Positions 5,482 to 12,417 of a stretch of DNA of 12,417 bases are shown here, one piece after another. The stretch spans positions 1 through 12,417 of the forward strand of contig JAILCT010000195.1 of the NCBI GenBank assembly GCA_024690425.1. Direction: 5' to 3'. A model generated the notes under the pieces. That model worked only from the letters and a program-made list of their open reading frames with translations. It searched no databases and was not told the DNA's origin. The position numbers were made by a program, and so were the translations under genes. Position 1 is the stretch's first letter. Each line of letters starts with the position of its first letter. Source of the DNA: Lachnospiraceae bacterium. Its GTDB lineage: Bacteria; Bacillota_A; Clostridia; Lachnospirales; Lachnospiraceae.

Positions 5482-6552
5482 CTATAAATACTGCGTATTA
5501 TCACCGGTCCTTAAGGCCTCAAGCACTTTCTTGATATCCGCAGTGGCTTCCTTATCACATATAAGGGTCGCATCCTCAGTATCGACCACAACGATATTCT
5601 TAAGCCCAACGGCCGCGATAAGCTTATCCTGCGCCTCGATGATGCAGTCCCTGGTACCGATCGTGATGACATTCCCGCTTACTACATTATTATCCTCATT
5701 AACCGACTTGATCCTCTCAACTGCCAGCCACGATCCTACATCATCCCAGCCAAAATCACCCGGTATCGTATATATTGATCCCGCCTTCTCCATGATCCCG
5801 TAGTCTATGGATATGGATTCAAGAGTCGGGAACACTTCACCAAGCACCTTACCCTCATCAGCGGTTCCGATCGCATCCTTAATGGTATTAAGACCCTTGA
5901 GCATATCGGGAAGAAATGACTGAAATTCCTTAAGGACAGTCGAAACCTTCCATACGAACATGCCTGCATTCCACAAGTACTGACCGGTTGCAAGATACTC
6001 CCTTGCCAGTTCGATCGATGGCTTCTCTACGAACTTGTCAACTCTGTAGGCACTGCCCCTTTTCTCGCCTTCGATGAACTTGATATATCCGTATCCGGTC
6101 TCGGGATAATTAGGCCTGATACCCATGGTCACGAGATTATCTCCGGCTTCTGCTATATCACAGGCCTCCCTTATAAGGTCCCTGTAGCGGTCTCCGTCCT
6201 TGATAAGTGAATCCGACGGAAGCACCATCATGACGGCATCATCATATTTCCTTGACACATGCATAAGTCCCAGTCCTATACAAGGCGCCGTATTCCTTCC
6301 GATGGGCTCGCACAGGATATTCTCATCCGGTATCCCCGGAAGCTGCTCCTTAACAAGTCCCTTATAATCCTTATTGGTCGCGATATATATATCCTCCATA
6401 TCAACGAGAGGCAGGATCCTGTCGACCGTAAGCTGGATCATTGTCCTTGCATCATCTGTCAGTGAAAGGAACTGCTTGGGCATGTTCTTCCTGCTCCTTG
6501 GCCAGAATCGCTCGCCTCGTCCGCCTGCCATTATAAGTGCCGTTGTCTTCAT
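5482..6552 (-). CDS. manC: Mannose-1-phosphate guanylyltransferase (GDP-mannose pyrophosphorylase)
   Basis: Transfers GMP from GTP to mannose-1-phosphate, giving GDP-mannose for polysaccharide and glycoconjugate synthesis; cytosolic. The 356 residues are the short, single-function form without the C-terminal phosphomannose isomerase domain. Motifs are the nucleotide-binding GGRGERFWPRSR (10-21) with PKQF (25-28), EPIGRNTAP (82-90), LPSDS (111-115), GYGYI (153-157), FVEKP (174-178), WNAGMF (194-199), SIDYGIMEKA (258-267) and WDDVGSW (279-285). The stop is TAG. AGGAGA lies 7 bases before the ATG. It is the last gene of an apparent operon after the hydrolase and the CYTH gene, 51 bp behind the latter with a small hairpin in the gap. 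No intrinsic terminator follows; the tandem repeat begins downstream. Confidence 0.95.
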   Translation of the reverse strand: MKTTALIMAGGRGERFWPRSRKNMPKQFLSLTDDARTMIQLTVDRILPLVDMEDIYIATNKDYKGLVKEQLPGIPDENILCEPIGRNTAPCIGLGLMHVSRKYDDAVMMVLPSDSLIKDGDRYRDLIREACDIAEAGDNLVTMGIRPNYPETGYGYIKFIEGEKRGSAYRVDKFVEKPSIELAREYLATGQYLWNAGMFVWKVSTVLKEFQSFLPDMLKGLNTIKDAIGTADEGKVLGEVFPTLESISIDYGIMEKAGSIYTIPGDFGWDDVGSWLAVERIKSVNEDNNVVSGNVITIGTRDCIIEAQDKLIAAVGLKNIVVVDTEDATLICDKEATADIKKVLEALRTGDNTQYL

Positions 6553-6572
6553 ATTTCAATCTCCTATTCTTT

Positions 6573-6597
6573 GTCATAAGGCATCCACCTTTATGAC
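6573..6597. other. Intercistronic hairpin between the CYTH gene and manC
   Basis: GTCATAAGG (6573-6581) and CCTTTATGAC (6588-6597) can pair with one bulged base around a 6-nt loop. It lies just after the CYTH stop codon and upstream of the manC ribosome binding site. No T-tract follows on the minus strand, so readthrough is expected; it could be an mRNA processing or stability element. Confidence 0.4.
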
Positions 6598-6603
6598 GAA
6601 TTC

Positions 6604-7227
6604 TTACCAGTGTATGCTTCCTATCAGATCCGCCGGAAGCGAACTCATATATGCGTTGGAATACTTGGGATCACCCGTAACTTCCTCGTCGAACCAGGAT
6701 GCCGGACGGTAATCGGCCGCAGCCTTTTCATCCGGAAACTCAACCTCCGCAACGACCGTTCCTTTAAAGGGCCCATCAAAAACATCAAGCTCTATCTTTA
6801 CCTCACCTGATCCGATCTTCCCTGCAAGCTCAGGATATTCCTTAAGATATTCTGGGGTGAACGCGTCCTCATTAAGCGGTATCAGGTACCTCTTCTTGCG
6901 GATTATATTCCCGTCAGCCTTCCTGACCAGGTGGTCATACGAAGCCGGATCGAGAGCCATGTTATATTCAACCTTGCCTATCCGTTCAGCCACTTCACTG
7001 CCCTTCTGATCACTGCCTTCCATGAACCGTTCATTATCAAGTCCCAGGTGGTCCTTGCTTCCCACGATCTCTCCCTTGTAAGTCATGTAATATATATCAT
7101 CCTCACGCCTTACACGTATCGCCGGCCTGACATTAAGGTAACCCTGCTCGATCACATGATAAGGGTATTTATCAAGGTCGTCGGGCAGGGACCTTACTAT
7201 GAATTTCCTTTCTATCTCTACACCCAT
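6604..7227 (-). CDS. CYTH-domain protein (triphosphate tunnel metalloenzyme)
   Basis: The 207-residue protein begins MGVEIERKF, the E-x-E-x-K signature (E4, E6, K8) of the CYTH superfamily. These proteins fold into an eight-stranded tunnel lined with charged residues and hydrolyse triphosphate compounds with Mg or Mn; bacterial members are often inorganic triphosphatases. Further tunnel-type strands are RVRR (38-41), YYMTYKG (46-52), RKKRYLIP (110-117), KIELDVF (144-150) and EVEF (161-164). Residues about 53-86 extend the loop between two strands beyond the usual length. GGAAGG lies just before the ATG. It is 15 bp behind the hydrolase and 51 bp ahead of manC, so cotranscription is likely. 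The actual substrate (PPPi, ThTP, a nucleotide) cannot be decided from sequence. Confidence 0.88.
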   Translation of the reverse strand: MGVEIERKFIVRSLPDDLDKYPYHVIEQGYLNVRPAIRVRREDDIYYMTYKGEIVGSKDHLGLDNERFMEGSDQKGSEVAERIGKVEYNMALDPASYDHLVRKADGNIIRKKRYLIPLNEDAFTPEYLKEYPELAGKIGSGEVKIELDVFDGPFKGTVVAEVEFPDEKAAADYRPASWFDEEVTGDPKYSNAYMSSLPADLIGSIHW

Positions 7228-7242
7228 CTTACCTTCCTCTGA

Positions 7243-8259
7243 TTATCTCTGTAAAAATGAGTCACCTGTTACATCCCCTGACTTATGTTTCCTGAAAAAA
7301 TCACACTCATCATCATTGCATATTTTAGCACTCTCAAGTCCTGCATTGCAATGGAACACATGATGGAGCGGATTCCCCGCATCCCCGTAAAACCTGTAAA
7401 CAAACGGGACCGAATTATCCCTCAAGGCCTGTTCCATGAAGGGCGCCTGATATTTTAAAAAGTCACCCGGACAGGTCATCATAAACACCGGTGGATAGTC
7501 CTTCGTAACCCAGTCCGTAACGCAGGTAAGCCCAAGCTCTTTGCTGCTTCCGCCCTCCTTTAGAAAATCAGCCAGCAGCAGGGGCGTATCCTTATCCGCT
7601 TCATCATCCTTCGTAAGGTCATACTTGCCGCAGTTAAGGGCTACAGCCCGCAGGCAGGCACCCCTGTATGAGTCCACGCACTCGCCCTGTCCTGCAGGCA
7701 GGGTTATCCTGACCCCCGGATATTTCTCCTTAAGTTCCCTGACATAATCAGGATTGGAACGGACAGCGGCGAAGAGTCCCAGCAAGTGCGCTCCCGCAGA
7801 GTCACCCACCGCAAATACATTATCCGCATCCAGCCCATACTTATCCCGGTTATCATATATCCAGTCAAACACCGTACAGATATCTTCAAGCTGAGCCGGA
7901 AACTTACTCTCCGGAGCAAGACGGTATGAGAAATTGACTACCGCAAACCCTCTCTGTGCAAGGCTCATCCCGTAGTACTGATACACTTCCTTATTACCGT
8001 AGACCCATGCCCCGCCATGGACTATCATGATGACGGGCAGCTTAGCGGACACGGGCACCGCCCCGCCGGCAGTTCCCAAAACCGATTGATGTGCCGGCTT
8101 ATTTACCGGTCTGTATACATCAAGCAGATGATACTTTTCATCCGGCCCATAGCTTATATCATCATACCTTACCACATCATCCGGTGTGGTAAAGTGTGCA
8201 TCTCTTATCTTATCTCCCGCAGCAAAATCCCTGCGTATCCGGTCACTTAACTGAGACAT
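7243..8259 (-). CDS. Alpha/beta hydrolase, carboxylesterase of the HGG(A)W class
   Basis: The 338-residue protein has the hallmarks of hormone-sensitive-lipase-like or BD-FAE-like esterases: oxyanion-hole HGGAW (81-85), YRLAPE (112-117), the nucleophile elbow GDSAGAH (152-158, S154), probable acid D266 in CPGDFL, and probable catalytic H300 in LHHVFH. No signal peptide is seen, so it is intracellular. Substrate unknown; acetyl or short acyl esters on sugars would fit the neighbouring manC but this is only suggestive. A lid-like insertion (about 170-205) contains several cysteines. AGGAG lies 6 bases before the ATG, and a strong promoter with a palindrome on its -35 side lies upstream. It is the first gene of the apparent hydrolase-CYTH-manC operon and is divergent from aroA. 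Confidence 0.9.
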   Translation of the reverse strand: MSQLSDRIRRDFAAGDKIRDAHFTTPDDVVRYDDISYGPDEKYHLLDVYRPVNKPAHQSVLGTAGGAVPVSAKLPVIMIVHGGAWVYGNKEVYQYYGMSLAQRGFAVVNFSYRLAPESKFPAQLEDICTVFDWIYDNRDKYGLDADNVFAVGDSAGAHLLGLFAAVRSNPDYVRELKEKYPGVRITLPAGQGECVDSYRGACLRAVALNCGKYDLTKDDEADKDTPLLLADFLKEGGSSKELGLTCVTDWVTKDYPPVFMMTCPGDFLKYQAPFMEQALRDNSVPFVYRFYGDAGNPLHHVFHCNAGLESAKICNDDECDFFRKHKSGDVTGDSFLQR

Positions 8260-8279
8260 ATCCGCTCCTGTTCTTTCAT

Positions 8280-8292
8280 GTGTATATTACAC
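8280..8292. promoter_or_regulatory. Small palindrome in the hydrolase operon leader
   Basis: GTGTA-TAT-TACAC is a perfect 5-bp dyad in the untranslated leader of the hydrolase operon, about 30 bases downstream of the -10 box. It could be a repressor site; no family can be named. Confidence 0.3.
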
Positions 8293-8320
8293 TTATTAAG
8301 CTTGATTTTCATGCTATACC

Positions 8321-8349
8321 ATTATACCCAAACCGATGAAATTCATCAA
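8321..8349 (-). promoter_or_regulatory. Strong sigma-A promoter of the hydrolase-CYTH-manC operon
   Basis: On the minus strand TTGATG (8349-8344) is followed by exactly 17 bases and a perfect TATAAT (8326-8321). A perfect palindrome GATGAA-A-TTCATC (8335-8347) overlaps the -35 hexamer and spacer, a typical repressor position. The region also precedes aroA on the other strand. Confidence 0.7.
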
Positions 8350-8362
8350 CTCAGGCGAGACA

Positions 8363-8421
8363 GGGGGAGACAAAGCATGGTTTTGATGATATCATTGATT
8401 CCATGGATAAATACAGCGTAA
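8363..8421 (+). other. Ribosome binding site and 14-codon overlapping reading frame ahead of aroA
   Basis: GGGGGAG (8363-8369) stands 7 bases before an ATG at 8377, an ideal site. That ATG opens MVLMISLIPWINTA and stops at 8419-8421, inside aroA and out of frame with it. The aroA ATG at 8403 has no purine-rich site of its own. The short frame could couple or regulate aroA translation, or be fortuitous. Confidence 0.4.
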
Positions 8422-9704
8422 GACCACTTAAAGACAATGATTCGTTCACCGTATCGGTACCGGGCTCCAAGAGCATAACCAACCGGGCCCTTCTGCTTGC
8501 TGCCATGTGTGAAGGTCCCTGCACTCTTAACGGAGTTCTCTTCAGCGACGATTCAAGGGCATTCCTATCCTGCCTTAAGGAGCTGGGTTTTGACCTTACA
8601 ATAGATGAGGAAGAAAAAAGAGTCACCATCACAGGTACGGGCGGCCGTATCCCCAATGGGAAAGCTTCAATAAATGTAGGGAGTGCCGGTACAGCAGCCA
8701 GGTTCCTTACGGTATTTCTGGCCTTTGCGGGCGGTGGATACGAAATGGATGCCTCACCCCAGATGTGTAAGCGTCCCATGGAACCTCTTATAAGTGACTT
8801 AAGGAAGGCAGGTGTCAGGATCACCTGTAAGAAGGAAGAAGGCCACTTCCCTTTTACCCTGCATTCATCCGGTCTGTCAATCCGGGAAATGACCAGCAGC
8901 ACCGATATCAGTTCCCAGTTCGCAAGTGCTATCCTTATGGCCGCGCCTTTGCTTGATAAGGGTCTTAAGCTTACACTTGAAGGATCAAGGACCAACGGTT
9001 CATACATAAACATAACACTTAAAATGATGTCCCAATTTGGCTTCGGGTTTACCCGAAACGGCAACATCATCACAGTAAGCCCCTGTCGTAGCATCAATAA
9101 AGAAAGCTACAACATCGAGCCCGATATGTCTGCAGCCTGCTACTTCTATGCAATGGCTCCCATATGCGGCAAAGTCATGCAGGTTCGGGGCGTTCACCCG
9201 GACTCCATGCAGGGAGATTATCAGTTCATAAGAATCCTTGAGAAGCTTGGCTGTACCGCCACGGATGATAAGGACGGCGTGATCCTAAGCCCTCCCGAAA
9301 AAAGGGAATATCCCGGAATTGATACAGATATGAAGGATTTCTCGGACCAGACCATGACCATGGCCGTAACCGCTGCATTCGCCGCATCTCCCACGACCAT
9401 ACGAAATGTCGGCCATATAAGGTATCAGGAATCAGACAGGCTTCATGCGATCATAAATGAGCTTACCAGGCTTGGCTGTAAATGCAGTGCCATAGATGAA
9501 GATACCGGGATCTATATAGAACCTGACACTGACCGTGGATCTGCTTACCACGGAGCCGATATAGAAACATATGAAGACCATCGCATAGCAATGGCCTTCG
9601 CACTTGCAGGTCTTCGCATCCCCGGTGTGAACATATTAAATCCCGGTTGCTGCCGCAAGACCTTCGAGAACTACTTCGAAGTCCTCGATTCCATATGTAT
9701 GTGA
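8403..9704 (+). CDS. aroA: 3-phosphoshikimate 1-carboxyvinyltransferase (EPSP synthase)
   Basis: Sixth step of the shikimate pathway: joins phosphoenolpyruvate and shikimate-3-phosphate to give EPSP, for chorismate and aromatic amino acids; cytosolic. The 433 residues span both inverse alpha/beta globules. Motifs are PGSKSITNRAL (20-30, PEP/S3P lysine), NVGSAGTAARFL (91-102, the loop tied to glyphosate response), SQFASAIL (171-178), D315 in DQTMTM, YQESDRL (341-347, E343), DHRIAMA (382-388) and CCRKTF with K399. The AGTAARFL form differs from the E. coli-type AGTAMRPL; glyphosate behaviour cannot be predicted. This is the only in-frame ATG that gives the family's normal N-terminus; upstream the frame stays open to 8340 but holds no usual start. 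The stop TGA is supplied by the adjacent repeat. No clear promoter was found on this strand. Confidence 0.95.
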   Translation: MDKYSVRPLKDNDSFTVSVPGSKSITNRALLLAAMCEGPCTLNGVLFSDDSRAFLSCLKELGFDLTIDEEEKRVTITGTGGRIPNGKASINVGSAGTAARFLTVFLAFAGGGYEMDASPQMCKRPMEPLISDLRKAGVRITCKKEEGHFPFTLHSSGLSIREMTSSTDISSQFASAILMAAPLLDKGLKLTLEGSRTNGSYINITLKMMSQFGFGFTRNGNIITVSPCRSINKESYNIEPDMSAACYFYAMAPICGKVMQVRGVHPDSMQGDYQFIRILEKLGCTATDDKDGVILSPPEKREYPGIDTDMKDFSDQTMTMAVTAAFAASPTTIRNVGHIRYQESDRLHAIINELTRLGCKCSAIDEDTGIYIEPDTDRGSAYHGADIETYEDHRIAMAFALAGLRIPGVNILNPGCCRKTFENYFEVLDSICM

Positions 9705-9767
9705 CACTTCAGCTCTGTGTGACACTTCAGCTCTGAGCTAAAGTGTCACATGAACCAAGGTGTCACA
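9700..9767. repeat. Second palindromic repeat family between aroA and malQ stop codons
   Basis: An 18-bp block TGTGACACTTCAGCTCTG is tandemly duplicated (9700-9717, 9718-9735). The second copy forms a dyad with its complement: GTGACACTTCAGCTC (9719-9733) against GAGCTAAAGTGTCAC (9735-9749), with one mismatch. A further inverted TGTGACACC end (9759-9767) completes the element. It supplies the aroA stop TGA (9702-9704), and the malQ stop (9770-9768) is immediately next to it. The dyad could act as a shared transcription end for the two convergent genes, though no T-tract is present. Confidence 0.85.
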
Positions 9768-11261
9768 TCAGTTGCAGGGTACGCGGGAGTACAGCTCCGT
9801 AAGTCCCCTTATACTGTACTTAAGTTCATCCGATAGGAAGTTGGGCCTTAACCTCCACTCCCAGTTACCCTCAGGGGTTCCGGGTGTGTTGATCCTTGCC
9901 TCGCGTCCGAAGCATAAGTAATCCTGCAGAGGGATGATGCACAGATCGGCCACCGACCTGTATGCCTCCCTTATTATATCCCAGGTAAGGGCTCCGAAAT
10001 CGGTATTCATTGAATTGATATACCTTCTGCAGAAATCCCTCTCCCCGTCATTTATCTCCTCAGCCCAGGCACGCGTCGGCGTATTGTCATGGGTTCCCGT
10101 ATATACCACACAGTTATTGACATGCCTGTGGTTCACGTAGTAGCTGTCCCAGGAAGTAAACCCGTACTGCAGCACCTTCATTCCCGGGAAGCCTGACTCT
10201 GCAAGCAGCTTCTCATTCTCGGGCGTATTATTCCCCAGGTCCTCGGCTATTATCCTAAGCTCTCCCAGCTGACTCTTCAAGGCATTAAAAAGGTCCATGC
10301 CCGGTCCCTTGTTAAGCTTCCCATGCTCAGCCGTCTCATCCCCATAGGGCACCGCGTAATACTCACAGAAACCATGAAAATGATCGATCCTTATCACGTC
10401 ATAGAACTCGTAATTCCTCTTTATCCTCTTAACCCACCAGTCATAACCCGACCCGGCAAGCTTCTTCCAGTCATATATGGGATTGCCCCACAGCTGGCCC
10501 GTCCTTGAGAAGGCATCCGGCGCACATCCCGCAACCACCTTGGGATATAAGTCCTTATCCATGAGGAATACCTCAGGATGCGCCCAGCAATCGGCACTGT
10601 CAAGGGATACGTAGAAGGGCAGGTCACCTATTATCTTGACATTCTTATCATTGGCATATTTACGCAGCTTCCTCCACTGCTTATCGAACTCATACTGCTT
10701 AAAATATACAAAGTCAATCTCATCCTTAAGCCTCTTGCCCGCAGCATTAAGGGCTGCCGCCTTCCTCTTCTTAAGGTCATCCTTCCACTCATACCAGGGA
10801 GCCCCGCCAAGGTCCTTCTTGATCGCTGTGAAGAGGGCGTAATCCTTAAGCCAGTCCGCTTCCTTCTTTATAAAGGCCTTATATTCCTTATCTTCTGTTC
10901 CTGCTTCCTTAAAGCGCTCATAGGCAGCCTTAAGGAGGGTATCTCTGTTCTCATACATGGTCCCGTAATCAACCCTTGTCTCATCGTTGCCGAAATCCAT
11001 GCCGCAGCACTCGTCCCATGTAAGCAGGCCTTCCTCTATGAGAACCTCGGGTGAGATAAAGTAAGGATTGCCCGCAAATGCCGAAAAGGGCTGGTAGGGT
11101 GAATTACCGTAACCCGTCGGCCCTACCGGAAGTATCTGCCAGTAACCCTGTGCCGCTCCATACAGAAAATCAACAAAATCATACGCTTCCTTAGAGAAGC
11201 ATCCGATCCCGAATCTTGAAGGTATTGAAAAGATCGGAAATAAAATACCGCTTTCCCTCAT
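9768..11261 (-). CDS. malQ: 4-alpha-glucanotransferase (amylomaltase, GH77)
   Basis: Transfers maltooligosaccharide segments between alpha-1,4-glucans during maltodextrin and glycogen turnover; cytosolic. The 497 residues match the standard GH77 (beta/alpha)8 length. The N-terminus GILFPIFSIPSRFGIG is canonical. The catalytic residues are all present: nucleophile D293 in DVIRIDHFHGF, acid/base E340 in IIAEDLG, and transition-state stabiliser D392 in GTHDN. GNSPYQPFSAFAGNPYFI (52-69) and KIIGDLPFYV (209-218) are further family blocks. GGGGG lies 9 bases before the ATG. It is divergent from the HD-GYP gene over 104 bp containing an operator-like inverted repeat, and convergent with aroA. No other maltose or glycogen gene is in the window. 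Confidence 0.96.
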   Translation of the reverse strand: MRESGILFPIFSIPSRFGIGCFSKEAYDFVDFLYGAAQGYWQILPVGPTGYGNSPYQPFSAFAGNPYFISPEVLIEEGLLTWDECCGMDFGNDETRVDYGTMYENRDTLLKAAYERFKEAGTEDKEYKAFIKKEADWLKDYALFTAIKKDLGGAPWYEWKDDLKKRKAAALNAAGKRLKDEIDFVYFKQYEFDKQWRKLRKYANDKNVKIIGDLPFYVSLDSADCWAHPEVFLMDKDLYPKVVAGCAPDAFSRTGQLWGNPIYDWKKLAGSGYDWWVKRIKRNYEFYDVIRIDHFHGFCEYYAVPYGDETAEHGKLNKGPGMDLFNALKSQLGELRIIAEDLGNNTPENEKLLAESGFPGMKVLQYGFTSWDSYYVNHRHVNNCVVYTGTHDNTPTRAWAEEINDGERDFCRRYINSMNTDFGALTWDIIREAYRSVADLCIIPLQDYLCFGREARINTPGTPEGNWEWRLRPNFLSDELKYSIRGLTELYSRVPCN

Positions 11262-11285
11262 ATATGTTTCCCCCTAATCATATAT

Positions 11286-11325
11286 TCTATGGTACAATAG
11301 GCGTATGACTTTAATTTACCATAGA
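11286..11325. promoter_or_regulatory. Inverted repeat in the malQ / HD-GYP divergent promoter region
   Basis: TCTATGGTA (11286-11294) and TACCATAGA (11317-11325) are a perfect 9-bp inverted repeat, with 31 bp between arm starts (about three helical turns). The left arm overlaps a possible extended -10 box (TGGTACAAT, 11290-11298) for the HD-GYP gene. It may be an operator acting on one or both divergent genes. Confidence 0.45.
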
Positions 11326-11365
11326 TCACCATCTTATGGAACTCCCTATTTGGCAGGACACTTGT

Positions 11366-12417
11366 ATGGCTAAACGTAAGCTCATCAGCACCAGAACCCT
11401 CAAGTCGGGGATGAAGATAGATCAGGCGATAGTCGATTCTCAGGGGCGTGAACTTATTGTACGCGGCTCCGTTCTGGATGATTTTCAAATAGAATACCTG
11501 CGTGAACACGGCGTGGGAGGAATCTATATAAGCACCGGCGAACCCGAGAAGGAAGTGTCCGAGCTTGAGAGGAACCTTCCCATATATACACGCGAGCTCA
11601 TCGAGAAGTCCCGTGTCGAGGACAAGTCCAAAGTCAAGCTCAACCAGGAAGTGTGCAAGCGTGTCGGTGAAGGTATCCAGTATCTTTTCCACAACACGGA
11701 ATCCGAGGGCTTCCTAGAGACCACCAACAACATCTCGGAAGAGCTCGTCAAGGCAATAACCGCCAACAACGCCGTGGCGATAGATATAAACCTTATCAAG
11801 GTCAGCGACGAATACACCTTCAAGCACAGTGTGGATGTGGCCACCATGGCCATGGTCATAGGACAGAATTTCGGGCTTGGTAAGGATGAACTGCGCGAGC
11901 TGGGAATCTCGGGGCTTCTCCATGACCTGGGAAAATCAAAGATACCCCTTGAGGTACTTAATAAGCCGGGCAAGCTCGATGATGAAGAATTTGCCCTCAT
12001 GAAGCAGCATTCTCTCTTCGGATTTAAGATACTGAAGGAGAAGAACCAGTTCAGCGAAGCCGTATTAAAGGGCGTCCTTCAGCATCATGAGAAGATAAAC
12101 GGTAAGGGATACCCACTGGGAACGACGGATGAAGGCATCCATAAATATGCCAAGATAATCGCGGTTGCAGATGTGTATGATGCGCTGGTAACGGAAAGAC
12201 CGTATAAAAAAGCCTTCCAGAAAAGGGAGGCAGTGGAGATGATCCTTGCAATGACTCAGGATCTCGATATGCAGGCGTTATTAAGCTTCTTAAACTGTGT
12301 GATCCTCTTCCCTGTTGACAGTATAGTCACCCTCTCATCGGGTGAACCTGCCAAGGTGGTCAGCAACAACCCCAACAACTGCCTGCGGCCGACTGTTGTA
12401 GGGCTTAAGACAGGGAA
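11366..12417 (+). CDS. HD-GYP domain protein, probable c-di-GMP phosphodiesterase (3' end outside window)
   Basis: Runs open for 350 codons to the window edge. Residues 1-60 (LISTRTLKSGMKIDQAIVDSQG) resemble the N-terminal DUF3391-type or sensor segment often joined to HD-GYP domains. The HD-GYP core follows: H154 in KHSVDVA, the metal HD pair H186-D187 in LLHDLGKSKIP, HHE (240-242) with GKGYP (246-250), and ADVYDALVTERPYKKA (268-283). The family hydrolyses cyclic di-GMP to pGpG or GMP. The usual Asp in HHExxDG is Asn here (HHEKING), which is a tolerated variation. No membrane segments are visible, so it is probably cytosolic. AGGA lies about 8 bases before the ATG. About 50 residues of C-terminal sequence after the core are seen. 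It is divergent from malQ. Confidence 0.9.
   Translation, partial: MAKRKLISTRTLKSGMKIDQAIVDSQGRELIVRGSVLDDFQIEYLREHGVGGIYISTGEPEKEVSELERNLPIYTRELIEKSRVEDKSKVKLNQEVCKRVGEGIQYLFHNTESEGFLETTNNISEELVKAITANNAVAIDINLIKVSDEYTFKHSVDVATMAMVIGQNFGLGKDELRELGISGLLHDLGKSKIPLEVLNKPGKLDDEEFALMKQHSLFGFKILKEKNQFSEAVLKGVLQHHEKINGKGYPLGTTDEGIHKYAKIIAVADVYDALVTERPYKKAFQKREAVEMILAMTQDLDMQALLSFLNCVILFPVDSIVTLSSGEPAKVVSNNPNNCLRPTVVGLKTG

Noticed and set aside
8302..8328. Plus-strand aroA promoter with TTGATT
   Set aside because: The best -10 candidate (TATACC) is only 15 bases away and matches poorly.
8351..9097. 248-codon minus-strand open frame
   Set aside because: Antisense to the well-supported aroA gene; composition is that of a frame shadow.
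11258..12000. Two overlapping minus-strand frames of 144 and 158 codons
   Set aside because: Both are antisense to the HD-GYP gene, whose motifs are continuous through this region.

Overview
The window looks like chromosomal DNA from a Clostridia-type Bacillota, most likely of the Lachnospiraceae. The evidence is the gene content (prmA-rsmE-cysteine desulfurase on one strand, clostridial-type AroA, GH77 amylomaltase, HD-GYP), purine-rich AGGAG/GGGGG ribosome binding sites, and the leucine/lysine/isoleucine codon habits (CTT, AAG, ATA). This assignment is inference; there is no rRNA or other marker here.

Layout. (1) 1-103: 5' end of a LacI-family regulator, running off the left edge on the minus strand. 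(2) 104-4944, all minus strand: prmA, rsmE, a two-gene toxin-antitoxin-like pair (ADP-ribosyltransferase-like DUF3990-type toxin plus an antitoxin with a C-terminal XRE helix-turn-helix), and a cysteine desulfurase whose ATG touches the antitoxin stop codon. Copies of one short palindromic repeat (core GACACGGGGACGGTTCT, six copies) sit directly behind the stop codons of prmA, rsmE and the desulfurase. (3) 4945-5481: a 537-bp non-coding block with the prmA leader and promoter, then five units of CACGC-N22/23-GCGTG, then about seven and a half copies of a 17-bp tandem repeat. (4) 5482-8259, minus strand: an apparent operon of alpha/beta hydrolase, CYTH-domain phosphatase and GDP-mannose pyrophosphorylase (manC), behind a strong promoter. 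(5) 8403-9704, plus strand: aroA, whose only good ribosome binding site serves a short overlapping reading frame. (6) 9705-9767: a second palindromic repeat family squeezed between the convergent stop codons of aroA and malQ. (7) 9768-11261, minus: malQ. (8) 11366-end, plus: an HD-GYP c-di-GMP phosphodiesterase, open at the right edge.

How it works together. prmA, rsmE and the desulfurase are housekeeping genes for ribosome modification and sulfur transfer. The toxin-antitoxin pair appears to have been inserted between rsmE and the desulfurase, which puts the latter under, or at least downstream of, an autoregulated promoter with an operator-like inverted repeat across its -10 box. The manC operon supplies GDP-mannose for surface glycans. 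malQ belongs to maltodextrin/glycogen metabolism. The most unusual material is non-coding: the five-unit constant-spacing array upstream of prmA and the repeats abutting stop codons.
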